Positions 9,740-18,854 are shown, counted from the first letter of the stretch. The stretch: DNA of 64,000 bases from HXMU1420-13 sp024742815 (GCA_024742815.1 JANSXX010000004.1:211361-275360), one strand, 5' to 3'. Numbers and translations: made by a program. Notes: a model not told the origin generated them from the letters alone.

Positions 9740-10452
9740 TATCCGGCTACCTCAGCATTAGTTCCACGAACAAGTTCGTCGCTTTCTACCTTACCATTTT
9801 TAAGTCGGATAATTCGATCACATTGGTTTGCCAGCTCAATGTCGTGGGTAACCATTACCAGTGTGGTCTGTTTGTTTTTATTGAGATTAAAGATGAGTTC
9901 CTCAATGTGTTCGCCCGTTTCTGTGTCGAGATTTCCGGTAGGTTCATCAGCAAACAGTATTTTTGGCTGATTGATGAAAGCACGCGCAATAGCGACACGT
10001 TGTTGCTCGCCACCCGAGAGTTGAGTAGGGTAGTGATCCATTCGATCACCCAGTCCAACTTCAGTGAGTAATTTTTGGGCATTCGCTTTTACCTCTGAGG
10101 TAGCCTCACCTCGTAATTCCAAAGGCACCATTACATTCTCCAAAGCAGTAAGTGTTGGCACAAGCTGGAAGGTTTGAAAAACAAACCCTACATGTTGATT
10201 GCGTACTTGCGCGCGTTCGTCTTCACTTAACGAATTAATGGTGGTACCTGTTAAATTTACAACGCCTGAAGTTGGGCGGTCTAAGCCGGCGCATAAACCT
10301 AATAATGTTGTTTTTCCACTACCGGATGGACCAACAATGGCACAAGTGGTGCCTTCTTCAATTTCAAAACTTATGTTATTTACAACGGTAAGCTCTCTGG
10401 ATCCGCTTTTGAAAACCCGGCTTAGCTCTTTTACTTCTAATATTTTTGACAC
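9739..10452 (-). CDS. ybbA: ABC transporter ATP-binding protein (YbbA/LolD family)
   Basis: 237-residue ATPase driving the adjacent permease. Walker A GPSGSGKTT at 41-49, signature LSGGEQQRVAIARAF, Walker B ILFADEPTGNLD and the H-loop VTHD are all intact; the TGNLD form is typical of the MacB/LolD/YbbA group. The start is a GTG at 10452. It is divergent from a tesA homologue, the same gene neighbourhood as E. coli tesA-ybbA-ybbP, which supports the assignment. Confidence 0.94.
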   Translation of the reverse strand: MSKILEVKELSRVFKSGSRELTVVNNISFEIEEGTTCAIVGPSGSGKTTLLGLCAGLDRPTSGVVNLTGTTINSLSEDERAQVRNQHVGFVFQTFQLVPTLTALENVMVPLELRGEATSEVKANAQKLLTEVGLGDRMDHYPTQLSGGEQQRVAIARAFINQPKILFADEPTGNLDTETGEHIEELIFNLNKNKQTTLVMVTHDIELANQCDRIIRLKNGKVESDELVRGTNAEVAG

Positions 10453-10575
10453 GATAGCTTTTTGCTTTTATTTAGGATGGTTAACCTAAAGAGATATTAT
10501 TTTCATTCCGAACAAATTGGGGCGCAAATACGTTACAGCGATTCGAAAGTTTTAAATTATTTACGTTTTCATCTG

Positions 10576-11196
10576 ATGAGCCTAAAATTACTCTTCATAT
10601 TTACTCTTATTTATTGCACTTCTGTGCTAACGATGGCACAAGAAAAGAAAACCATTCTCATTTTCGGTGATAGTATTACCGCCGGTTACGGACTGGAAAA
10701 AGATCAGGCTTTCCCGGCAATACTTCAGGAAAAAATAGATTCGGTGGGACTCAATTACGAGGTTATTAATGGAGGCCTAAGTGGAGAAACCTCAGCTGGT
10801 GGAGCACGACGAATCAATTGGGTGCTTCAGCGAAAAGTAGATCTTATGATCCTCGAATTAGGTGGAAATGACGGTTTACGCGGTATCGATCTCACATCCA
10901 CCAAACAAAACTTACAAACCATCATTGATCGAGCCCTCGAAAAATATCCGGATATGGAAATTATAATTGCCGGCATGCAAGTGCCTCCGAATTTGGGCAT
11001 CGAATACACTCAAGAGTTCGTGAATTTATACCCCGATCTTGCGCAAGAAAACAACTTACCGCTAATTCCGATGATCTTAGATAAAGTTGGCGGTTACGAT
11101 GAATACATGTTGGCTGATCAGATACACCCAAATGCTCAAGGACACAAAATAGTAGCGGATACCATTTGGGAAACCTTGTATCCGATTATTAAATAA
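10576..11196 (+). CDS. tesA: Periplasmic SGNH arylesterase/lysophospholipase, TesA-like
   Basis: About 206-residue SGNH hydrolase. I choose the ATG at 10576: it gives a compact signal peptide ending TMA|QE; the frame is open upstream to a TTG at 10462, but that adds 38 residues before the signal core. Block I is FGDSITAGYG with the nucleophile Ser33, block II covers the NGGLSGETSAGG region, block III is GGNDGLRG, and block V is DQIHPNAQGH supplying the catalytic Asp and His. TesA enzymes hydrolyse thioesters, lysophospholipids and aryl esters in the periplasm. It is divergent from ybbA, sharing a 123-bp control region. Confidence 0.92.
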   Translation: MSLKLLFIFTLIYCTSVLTMAQEKKTILIFGDSITAGYGLEKDQAFPAILQEKIDSVGLNYEVINGGLSGETSAGGARRINWVLQRKVDLMILELGGNDGLRGIDLTSTKQNLQTIIDRALEKYPDMEIIIAGMQVPPNLGIEYTQEFVNLYPDLAQENNLPLIPMILDKVGGYDEYMLADQIHPNAQGHKIVADTIWETLYPIIK

Positions 11197-11221
11197 TCTA
11201 ACTCAAAATTGTCTGTCTACG

Positions 11222-12121
11222 ATGATGAAAAAAATGCTCCTGTCGCTTTCTATATTGCTGATTAGCACTCTAAGTGTATTTAGTCAGCAGCCACTCGATT
11301 ATAAACCAAAAGTGCTAATGGTTACTGCACACCCCGATGATGATGCTCTTTTTTCAGCCACTGTTTGGAAAACCACCCAATTACTTGACGGTACTGTAGA
11401 TCTGGCTTTGATGACCAACGGCGAAGGTGGCTACACGTACTCGACCTTGGGTAATTATTACTATGGCTTAGAGCTCGATAAAGAAGAAATTGGGCGAGAA
11501 TATCTACCGGGAATAAGAAAAAAGGAATTGATTGCCGGAGGAGATATTGTTGGAATTCGAGATTATTTCTTTTTCGATCAGAAAGATTTTTATTTCACGC
11601 TGGATGTTGAAGAGACGCTCACCAAATGGAATACCGAACCGATCGTAGATCGTTTAGAGGAGATTATGCAGGAAGAAGAGTACGACTTCCTGTTTTTATT
11701 ATTACCCTTCGATCAGTTTCATGGACATCATAAAGCCGCCACAGTAATTGCATTGCAAGCGATGGAACGTCTACCCAAGAATGAGCGACCAATCGCGTTA
11801 GCTTCTTTTATTCGTCGAGGTCCGGATGATCCTGGTGTAGAGTTTACAGTGCTTGAGGGACATCCAAATACAAAAGCAATGGAGGGAGTAACTTTTGAGT
11901 TCGATAGGAACCAAACCTTTGGTGCAAACGAGCGATTAAATTACACGTTGATTGCGCACTGGGTAATTGCGGAGCATAAATCGCAGGGCACCATGCAAAT
12001 GCGTATGCAAAACTCGGTAGGTAATATTGAAAAATACTGGTATTTAGAAATTAACGGCGAAGATGGAATTGAAAAAGCATCCACCTATTTTGAAGCCGTT
12101 AACGCCGTTCAACCTGATTAG
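11222..12121 (+). CDS. Secreted PIG-L family deacetylase
   Basis: Zinc-dependent deacetylase of the PIG-L/LmbE family, 299 residues, with a signal peptide (MMKKMLLSLSILLISTLSVFS). The metal and catalytic motif AHPDDD lies at 37-41 and the third-ligand region FHGHH at 166-170, as in MshB/LmbE relatives that deacetylate N-acetylglucosaminyl compounds. An in-frame ATG lies one codon later, so the exact start is uncertain. It follows tesA by 25 bp and is probably co-transcribed. Its stop is 1 bp from the convergent SIMPL gene, leaving no room for a terminator. Confidence 0.87.
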   Translation: MMKKMLLSLSILLISTLSVFSQQPLDYKPKVLMVTAHPDDDALFSATVWKTTQLLDGTVDLALMTNGEGGYTYSTLGNYYYGLELDKEEIGREYLPGIRKKELIAGGDIVGIRDYFFFDQKDFYFTLDVEETLTKWNTEPIVDRLEEIMQEEEYDFLFLLLPFDQFHGHHKAATVIALQAMERLPKNERPIALASFIRRGPDDPGVEFTVLEGHPNTKAMEGVTFEFDRNQTFGANERLNYTLIAHWVIAEHKSQGTMQMRMQNSVGNIEKYWYLEINGEDGIEKASTYFEAVNAVQPD

Positions 12122-12122
12122 A

Positions 12123-12818
12123 TCAATCTGCGATATTGAATTGAATTGAGATGTTTGAAGTAACACTCACAACTTGATCAAAGTCCATGAGTGATGGCGC
12201 TGAGTCGGCCATAACCTGTAATTCCATCATTCCTCTTTGCACAGGTTGTACAGAATGTTCGGCGTAATTGATAGAATAAATACGGTCGATTTCCACACCG
12301 GATGCTTCAGCTATAATTTGCGCTCGAGAACGTGCGGCTTCGATTGCTTTTAATAGTGCTTTTTCTTTGCCCTCATCTACTTTCGAACTCGAAAAGCTTC
12401 CATTAAACGAGTCAAAATTATTTTCTATAAGTGTGAGCTGGATTTCTTCGTAGATGTCAAAATCGTCAAATGTAACACTCACTTGTTGATTGGTTCGTGA
12501 ATACATATCGCTACGGTTATTGCGATACATTTTATCAACTCGGATAGGCTGAAACTTGATGTCTTTTTCTTCGATATCGAATTCTTTAAGCAAGCTTGCT
12601 AGCAATTCTTCCTGTTTTTTGTGCTTTTGATAGGCCTGACGAGGTGTTTTTTCCTCTGCATTTAAATTGACAGTAAAAATGATTCGATCAGCGGGTAGAA
12701 ATTCGGTAGCGCTCATCGAAATGCTAATCGTACCACTTTCTTTTTGAATAGTTTGCGCAGTTGCTGTACACCCAATTCCTAAGATTAAAAGCGTTGCAAG
12801 TAAAATCCCTTTCTTCAT
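12123..12818 (-). CDS. SIMPL-domain (DUF541) exported protein
   Basis: 231-residue protein of the SIMPL/DUF541 family (periplasmic or lipid-anchored, function poorly defined, linked in other bacteria to oxidative stress). The N-terminus has both a lipobox-like LGIGC (Cys17) and a possible Sec cleavage after TATAQ, so anchoring is undecided. The body has the family pattern: an opening ISISMSATEFLPADRIIFTV strand, a central YQKHKKQEELLASLLKEF helix, and a late AIEAARSRAQIIAEASGVEI helix. It follows the SGNH gene at 12876-13574 by 57 bp on the same strand. Confidence 0.85.
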   Translation of the reverse strand: MKKGILLATLLILGIGCTATAQTIQKESGTISISMSATEFLPADRIIFTVNLNAEEKTPRQAYQKHKKQEELLASLLKEFDIEEKDIKFQPIRVDKMYRNNRSDMYSRTNQQVSVTFDDFDIYEEIQLTLIENNFDSFNGSFSSSKVDEGKEKALLKAIEAARSRAQIIAEASGVEIDRIYSINYAEHSVQPVQRGMMELQVMADSAPSLMDFDQVVSVTSNISIQFNIAD

Positions 12819-12875
12819 AGTGCGTTTAGTTAATTTAAATTGTGTTTCGTGATATAAACAACGATTCGAACTAAT

Positions 12876-13574
12876 CTATTGTCCCTCAATAAGAGAAATA
12901 ACTTCGGGAAGCATTAATTCCACCCATTCGCTGTACATTTTTCCTGAGGGATGTAATTCGTCACTCGCAATATAGGAAGCATCCGTTTTGGCTTTCTCAG
13001 AAATAGGAGTGATGTTGAAGAAAGGTATGCCGAACTCGGAAGCTAATTCTGCGGCGTAGGCATCATACTCCAACAATTCAGCCCTGATTTTATCTTCTCC
13101 CCGTGATTGCCCAAAAGGAGTAACTCCGTAATTAGGAATGGAAACCATAAAAACTCTGCTGGTATCGCCACCGGCAAATTCAATTGCCTGCGAAATAAGT
13201 TCGGGCAACTCTTTTTCGTAGATTCCAAAATCGTAGCCTCTGTATTGATTATTCACTCCAATTAGCAACGAAACTAAGTCAAAGTCTTTCGACGGATTCT
13301 TATCAATAATTCCCTGCTGAAGTTCTGCGGTAGTCCAACCGGTAGTAGCTATAATAGTAGGTTCAGCAAAATCATAGCCATTGCTATTTAATTTATCCAC
13401 TAATTGAACCGGCCATCGCATATTTTCTGGTACAGACTCGCCAATGGTATAGGAGTCGCCAAGCGCTAAAAACGTAGCTTTATCGGAAACAATTTTTTCG
13501 GGATTAGAAGGGGCACATCCAATAAAAACAAATATTAGTAATAGTAGAGTGTTTGATTTTATGAACTTAGACAC
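12876..13574 (-). CDS. SGNH/GDSL hydrolase lipoprotein
   Basis: 232-residue esterase-type hydrolase starting at a GTG. The lipobox VFIGC gives a lipidated Cys at 20. Block I is ALGDSYTIGES with nucleophile Ser41, the oxyanion block is LIGVNNQYRG, and block V is SDELHPSGKMY with the catalytic His. Substrate cannot be read; family members deacetylate carbohydrates or hydrolyse lipids. It is the second of three SGNH genes within about 8 kb. Confidence 0.9.
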   Translation of the reverse strand: MSKFIKSNTLLLLIFVFIGCAPSNPEKIVSDKATFLALGDSYTIGESVPENMRWPVQLVDKLNSNGYDFAEPTIIATTGWTTAELQQGIIDKNPSKDFDLVSLLIGVNNQYRGYDFGIYEKELPELISQAIEFAGGDTSRVFMVSIPNYGVTPFGQSRGEDKIRAELLEYDAYAAELASEFGIPFFNITPISEKAKTDASYIASDELHPSGKMYSEWVELMLPEVISLIEGQ

Positions 13575-13676
13575 AGTAGTAAGATTAAATTAGAAAGCCC
13601 GAAGAAAAGCATTTTTTTATCCAAAAATAAACGTGAGTTAAGAGGCATTTTTATTAATTTTGCCCGATTTATACAT

Positions 13677-13690
13677 TGGAAGCGCTTGCA
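13677..13690. promoter_or_regulatory. LacI-family operator-like palindrome
   Basis: TGGAAGCGCTTGCA has a central CG and fits the LacI-family operator pattern GNAANCGNTTNC at every fixed position. It lies 120 bp before the TonB receptor start, inside the 235-bp divergent region. No LacI-type regulator gene is in the window, so the regulator is inferred. Confidence 0.5.
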
Positions 13691-13809
13691 TAATCCCCAA
13701 AACAGGCTTTATTTATCTATGCTCGTTCAAATGGGAAGTACTAACCAACTTACCCCGTAGTGGAATAAGCACGCTATCCTTAAAAACACAAACTTAATCA
13801 GGATCAGAT

Positions 13810-16689
13810 ATGAGTAAACAGATACGGCGAATTGCTTTTCTGTGTCTAAGTCTTTGCATCGGATTTGGCCAAATCATCTACGCCAATTCTTACACCCTTG
13901 CAGACGACACCGAGATAACCGGACGCGTAACCGATACCGAAGGAGAACCTTTGGTAGGTGTTAACATTCGTGTAAAAGACCGAATTATCGGTACATCTAC
14001 AGATTTTAACGGGAATTTCTCGATTTCTGTAGCCCAAGACCCACCTATTACATTGATATTTTCCATCGTTGGATTTCAGCCGGTAGAAGTTGAAGTAACT
14101 ACCAACAATCAGGAAGTTGATGTTATTATGGAAGAGCAAACCATTTTCGGAAGCGATGTGGTAGTATCTGCTTCTCGTGTTGAAGAGAGTATTTTACAGT
14201 CGCCTGTTTCTATCGAGAAAATCGACGTGCTCGACATTCAGGCCACGGCATCTACCAACTTTTACGATGCTATCGGAAATCTAAAAGGCGTTGATTTCAG
14301 TACCCAATCGTTAACCTTCAAATCTATCAACACTCGTGGATTTGCAGCAAACGGTAATACCCGTTTTGTACAGTTGATTGATGGGATCGATAATCAGGCT
14401 CCCGGACTAAACTTTGCAGTAGGTAACGTAGTGGGTATTTCTGAGCTTGATCTGGAAAGCGTTGAATTAATCCCCGGTGCAGCTTCTGCGTTATACGGAC
14501 CAAACGCTATTAACGGTATTCTATTGATGAACTCCAAAAGCGCCTTCGACTATCAAGGACTTTCAGTAAACATCAAAACAGGGGTAAACCATATCGACAG
14601 CGCGGTTGAAGAGCCATCACTTTATCAAAGTTACAGCGCGCGATATGCAAAATCGTTCAATAATAAATTCGCATTTAAAGTGAATGCCTCATACTTGCGT
14701 GCAAATGACTTTGTGGGCGAAGATTATCGAGATCAATCTGGATTGATCGAAAGAGGCGGTTCATCACGTGCCGACGCTGCCATCCCAAGATTGTATGATG
14801 GAACCAATGTATATGGCGATTTCACCATTACCGTTGGAGCTATCGCTGATATTGTTATTGCGGGTGATGACCCGGCCGCAGCGGCACAAACGGCAGCAAC
14901 CAGAACATTATATCCCGATGGGATTGAAGGTGCATTTACACCAACAGGTTATCGTGAGTCATCTTTTGTAGACAATACCACAGAAAGTTTGAAACTGGGT
15001 GGTGCTTTACACTATCGAATTAACGATAACTACGAATTAGTAGGTCAATATAATATCGGCTACGGAAGCACGGTTTACACCGCTAACGACCGTTTTGTAT
15101 TAGATGATTTTTCGATCTGGACCGGTAAATTAGAATTAAGAAACCCTGATTTCTATTTACGTGCTTACACCACTCAAGAAAATTCCGGTGATTCTTATGC
15201 GGCTAATACCTTAGCTTCTTTAATTAATCAGCAAACGTATTTAACGCCGTATTTCCAAACTTTTGCCGGCGCACGTACTCAAGGCGCAAGCGTTGATCAG
15301 GCTCATGCAGCTGCTCGTGCGGCCGCAGATGCTGCTCAACTCTCACCAGATTCTCAGGAATTCAAAGATTTGGCTGCACAGTTAAGAGAAACGCCAATTT
15401 CTGAAGGCGGTGCGAAATTCCTCGATAAGTCTAATCTTTACCACGCAGAGGGTTTCTACAACTTTGCTAACCTCATCGATCCTGAACAAGTTCAAGTAGT
15501 TGCAGGTGTAAATGTTCGTCGTTATGCATTAGAATCGCAGGGAACTTTGTTTGCATTGCAAGACAATGGTGATGAGTTCGATATTGACGAATGGGGCGCA
15601 TTTGCTCAATTCGGCAAGCAAGTTATGGATGGTGATCTTGATCTAAGCGCTTCTTTCCGTTATGATAAGAACGAATATTTTGATGGACAGCTCTCACCTC
15701 GTGCATCAGCAATTCTAACCGTTGCCGACAATCACAATATCCGTGCTTCTTTCCAGCGTGGTTTCCGAATTCCAACCACTCAAGATCAATTCATCGACTT
15801 GGATGTAGTTTCTCGCCGATTAATTGGATCTAACCCTGCATTAGTAGATCGTTACAATTTCGAAACTAACACGGTATACACCGGAGTTGCAGAAGCAAGA
15901 GCCGCATTAGCTGGTGGTGCAACCATTAATCAAGCAATGGCATTGGTTGAAGAATTTGAGTTTGAAGATTTCCAACCTGAGAAGATTCAAACTTGGGAAG
16001 TAGGATATAAGTCACTCATCAACAATCGCTTGTTTATTGATGCGTACTATTACTTTAGTGAATACACCGACTTTATCGCCGAGGTAACCTTTACACAAGG
16101 TATCCCAGCCGGTTTAACTAACGAACCGGGCTCAGAGTACACGGTTGGTTCAGACGCTTGGAAGCAGTCGGTAATTACTCAGCAGGACCCGAACAATCCA
16201 AATCAATCGTTTGCAACTCAAAGCTACGGCTTCGATATCAATGCCGATGGTAAAGTTCGATCGCACGGATTTGCAGTTACTGCCGATTATTCTCTGTCTG
16301 GGGGATATACAGTTGGTGGTAATATTTCCTACAACAAGCTTTTGGATCAGGATGATTTGATTAATCAAGGATTCCGCGCAAGTTATAACACTCCGGAATG
16401 GAGATATAATGTGAAGTTTGCTAACCGCAAAGTAACCGATAATCTTGGCTTCAATGTTACTTACAGATGGCAAGATGCTTATGTATGGGAATCTTCCATC
16501 GGTGATGGAGTAATTGATGCGTTTGGCACCGTTGATGCACAAATCAGCTATAAACTCGACCAATACAAAACCATACTTAAGATTGGCGGAAGCAACTTGC
16601 TTAACGAGCGGTACACAACCTCGCTAGCTAACCCAAGTTTAGGCGCGATCTATTACTTCTCGCTAACTTTCGATCAATTCTTGAACTAA
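13810..16689 (+). CDS. TonB-dependent receptor with CarboxypepD_reg-like domain
   Basis: 959-residue outer-membrane importer. A signal peptide (about 1-26) is followed by a CarboxypepD_reg-like domain (about 37-112; ITGRVTDTEGEPLVGVNIRV), a plug (about 115-230; DVVVSASRVEESI), and a 22-strand-type barrel ending SLTFDQFLN. AGGA at 13800-13803 is a suitable ribosome-binding site 6 bp before ATG. The gene immediately upstream of an SGNH-hydrolase lipoprotein resembles a SusC/SusD-like pair with an enzyme in the lipoprotein position. The barrel contains an Ala/Gln-rich insert (about residues 495-515). Substrate unknown; the upstream LacI-like site hints at a sugar-linked ligand. Confidence 0.93.
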   Translation: MSKQIRRIAFLCLSLCIGFGQIIYANSYTLADDTEITGRVTDTEGEPLVGVNIRVKDRIIGTSTDFNGNFSISVAQDPPITLIFSIVGFQPVEVEVTTNNQEVDVIMEEQTIFGSDVVVSASRVEESILQSPVSIEKIDVLDIQATASTNFYDAIGNLKGVDFSTQSLTFKSINTRGFAANGNTRFVQLIDGIDNQAPGLNFAVGNVVGISELDLESVELIPGAASALYGPNAINGILLMNSKSAFDYQGLSVNIKTGVNHIDSAVEEPSLYQSYSARYAKSFNNKFAFKVNASYLRANDFVGEDYRDQSGLIERGGSSRADAAIPRLYDGTNVYGDFTITVGAIADIVIAGDDPAAAAQTAATRTLYPDGIEGAFTPTGYRESSFVDNTTESLKLGGALHYRINDNYELVGQYNIGYGSTVYTANDRFVLDDFSIWTGKLELRNPDFYLRAYTTQENSGDSYAANTLASLINQQTYLTPYFQTFAGARTQGASVDQAHAAARAAADAAQLSPDSQEFKDLAAQLRETPISEGGAKFLDKSNLYHAEGFYNFANLIDPEQVQVVAGVNVRRYALESQGTLFALQDNGDEFDIDEWGAFAQFGKQVMDGDLDLSASFRYDKNEYFDGQLSPRASAILTVADNHNIRASFQRGFRIPTTQDQFIDLDVVSRRLIGSNPALVDRYNFETNTVYTGVAEARAALAGGATINQAMALVEEFEFEDFQPEKIQTWEVGYKSLINNRLFIDAYYYFSEYTDFIAEVTFTQGIPAGLTNEPGSEYTVGSDAWKQSVITQQDPNNPNQSFATQSYGFDINADGKVRSHGFAVTADYSLSGGYTVGGNISYNKLLDQDDLINQGFRASYNTPEWRYNVKFANRKVTDNLGFNVTYRWQDAYVWESSIGDGVIDAFGTVDAQISYKLDQYKTILKIGGSNLLNERYTTSLANPSLGAIYYFSLTFDQFLN

Positions 16690-16705
16690 TTAAGGCTTTA
16701 CAGAC

Positions 16706-18346
16706 ATGAAAAAATCATATAAATCATTATTTCTAGTACTTTCTCTGGCTGTTCTGATAAATGCCTGTGATGGACAAGGAGATTCTCTGATCAATGAACG
16801 ATTGGAAGATAATCCACTACCTCAAACACCTGAGTATACAGCAGGCAGTGCCGATTTCAGTACATACATTGCAATTGGAAACTCGCTAACTGCCGGATAT
16901 GCAGATGGAGCGCTTTACACAGCAGCTCAACAAATGTCGTTTCCAGCGATGCTTGCCACGCAGTTTAGCGCCGCAGTAGAAGGCGATATAATCTTCAATC
17001 AACCTGATATAAATTCTGAAAAAGGATTTAATACCGTAGTTGAAAATCCACAAAATGGTCAGGTTTTAGGCCGTTTTAAGCTGGATACCAGCATACCAGG
17101 CCCTTCACCAACCATTGGCGGAGAAGCTCCAACTGCTTATTCCGGTCCACAAGTTCATAACTTTGGGGTTCCGGGTATTCAAGTTGGACAATTATTAACT
17201 CCTGCTACTGGTGGCCCTGATAGTCCTGCTAATCCGGCGTTTAATCCATTTTACCAGCGATTTGCAAGTAGCCCAAGCCAGGATGGGGCCACAGGTTCAA
17301 CCATTATTGGTGATGCTGTTGCAACCCAACCAACGTTTTTCAGTCTTTGGATAGGTAACAACGATGTACTTGGGTATGCGGCTTCTGGTGGAGCGAATGA
17401 AGCAATTTTTACCTCCGCTGCCGATTTTGATACGCGTTTCAATGCTACGGTAAATACTTTAATTGCTAATACTCAGGCACATGGTGTTGTTTCAAACATC
17501 CCGTTTATTCTTGGGTTGCCGGTATTCCAGGCGGTACGATGGAATAACATCACTTTAGATGCGACAACAGCCGGTGCTATCAATCAAGGTGTGCAATCGG
17601 TGAATGGAGCAATTCAAGCTTGTGCAAATGCTCCTTTAAATGCAATTACAGCGGAAGATGCAGCCCGAAGGCTGATTTCTTACTCTGCAGGTGATAATCC
17701 AATATTGGCAATTGATGAAGAATTGGACGATTTAGGTCCATGCTTCGATAATTTACAAACCTTTGGGCAGATTAATGCACAGCAAAGAGCCGCTTTGGTT
17801 CCTTACGAGCAATCGCGACCAATGGTAGCAGGGGAGCTTGTTCTGTTAAGTGCAGGTTCTGTGTTAGGAACTCCATTTAATGGAAACGCAGATCAGGCGA
17901 TTGGAGTAGTTATTCCACTTGGATTCAACGCAGATGGTTCTTTAAGCGGAGATCAATTCTATTTAACTCTAGCTGAACAACAGGCTATTGAAGTCCGACG
18001 TGCTCAATTTAATGGCACGATCGCAGCAGCAGTTGCAGCGAATTCGAGCCGTTTGGCACTACACGATACCAACAGCCCAACTGGCGTATTTTATGACATC
18101 TTTGGGTTAAGCGATGGTGTTCCGGGAATTACAGTTCAAGGAGTAAATCTTGCACCGGATTTTTCACCAAATGGAATACTCTCAACCGATGGAGTGCACC
18201 CAAACCCTAGAGGTTATGCTATTATTGCTAATGAAATGCTGGGAGTAATCGAAGCAAAATGGGGAGCGTTGCTTCCAAGAATCAACGTAATTAATCTACC
18301 ATCAGTAGTTGTATGTGGCGTTGGTGATTGCGTGAGTGAACTTTAA
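16706..18346 (+). CDS. SGNH-hydrolase-like lipoprotein paired with TonB receptor
   Basis: 546-residue surface or periplasmic lipoprotein; lipobox LINAC, lipidated Cys at 21. The hydrolase core is split by long Gly/Ala/Asn-rich insertions. Block I reads AIGNSLTAGYADG, so the usual GDS is GNS with Ser60; the oxyanion block is SLWIGNNDVLG; block V is STDGVHPNPRGYAI with Asp and His. It starts 16 bp after the TonB receptor stop and is surely co-transcribed. I infer that it processes or captures an esterified substrate for import by the receptor. A strong terminator follows. Confidence 0.85.
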   Translation: MKKSYKSLFLVLSLAVLINACDGQGDSLINERLEDNPLPQTPEYTAGSADFSTYIAIGNSLTAGYADGALYTAAQQMSFPAMLATQFSAAVEGDIIFNQPDINSEKGFNTVVENPQNGQVLGRFKLDTSIPGPSPTIGGEAPTAYSGPQVHNFGVPGIQVGQLLTPATGGPDSPANPAFNPFYQRFASSPSQDGATGSTIIGDAVATQPTFFSLWIGNNDVLGYAASGGANEAIFTSAADFDTRFNATVNTLIANTQAHGVVSNIPFILGLPVFQAVRWNNITLDATTAGAINQGVQSVNGAIQACANAPLNAITAEDAARRLISYSAGDNPILAIDEELDDLGPCFDNLQTFGQINAQQRAALVPYEQSRPMVAGELVLLSAGSVLGTPFNGNADQAIGVVIPLGFNADGSLSGDQFYLTLAEQQAIEVRRAQFNGTIAAAVAANSSRLALHDTNSPTGVFYDIFGLSDGVPGITVQGVNLAPDFSPNGILSTDGVHPNPRGYAIIANEMLGVIEAKWGALLPRINVINLPSVVVCGVGDCVSEL

Positions 18347-18370
18347 GTAAGCTACATTTTTATCTATTTA

Positions 18371-18406
18371 AACCTCATCTGTCGAAAGGCGGGTGAGGTT
18401 TTTTTT
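18371..18406 (+). terminator. Strong rho-independent terminator with GAAA tetraloop
   Basis: A 13-bp stem (18371-18383 pairing with 18388-18400, including G-U pairs) is capped by a GAAA tetraloop at 18384-18387 and followed by eight T. It ends the receptor/SGNH operon. Confidence 0.95.
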
Positions 18407-18486
18407 GGTAGAGATGCTGAGGTATAGAGTCACAGGTGTTTCGAATAGCGAGTATCTAATGCTTTCAATAAACATTATTCAGCAAG

Positions 18487-18551
18487 GAGTGCACAGTGTT
18501 CATTGGATTCACAGCCAACTACAACATTCAATGCTTTTGTGCTTTCGTGGC
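18487..18551 (+). repeat. Direct repeat, copy A (65 bp)
   Basis: Matches copy B at 18641-18706 in 58 of 65 positions, ending with the shared segment GCTTTTGTGCTTTCGTGGC. Both copies are followed by an AAAAAGGTGGATTTCGAATA tail, so the similarity extends, with gaps, to about 120 bp. Confidence 0.85.
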
Positions 18552-18640
18552 GGATTTAAGGAGAAAGGAAAAAGGTGGATTTCGAATAACGAGTAACGAG
18601 TTTCGAATAACGAATCAATTAAATAAACAATCACCAATAA

Positions 18641-18706
18641 GCAGTGCATAGTGTTAATTGGATTCGGAGCCAACTACAAAATTCAGTGCTTTTGTGCTTT
18701 CGTGGC
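18641..18706 (+). repeat. Direct repeat, copy B (65 bp)
   Basis: Second copy of the repeat at 18487-18551, same orientation, centre-to-centre about 154 bp. The differences are single substitutions spread along the unit. Confidence 0.85.
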
Positions 18707-18854
18707 AGAAATGAAGAAAAAGGTGGATTTCGAATAGCGAATAACGAATCCCAATCCAAAAAACGCAACTTTGTCACCATCAAAATTAATACGCCTCGTG
18801 GCATACTATTTGCTTTACTCGTTGCGGAAAACCAAAAGAATTTAACTGTTCACG

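Larger units (their letters stand above)
18407..18854. other. Repeat-rich 448-bp spacer before grpE
   Basis: No credible gene. It holds two copies of a 65-bp repeat and three patches of short CGAATAACGA/CGAATAGCGA-like units (about 18440-18452, 18589-18615, 18727-18750). The final ~100 bp must contain the grpE-dnaJ promoter; I could not fix a convincing -33/-7 pair or a heat-shock operator. Confidence 0.7.

Noticed and set aside
10462..10575. N-terminal extension of the tesA homologue
   Set aside because: It starts at TTG and puts 38 polar residues before a good signal peptide; this part is better seen as the divergent promoter region.
18751..18854. CIRCE or Bacteroidota-type promoter before grpE
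   Set aside because: No CIRCE repeat seen, and the only TTTG and TAnnnTTTG words are about 30 bp apart instead of about 19.
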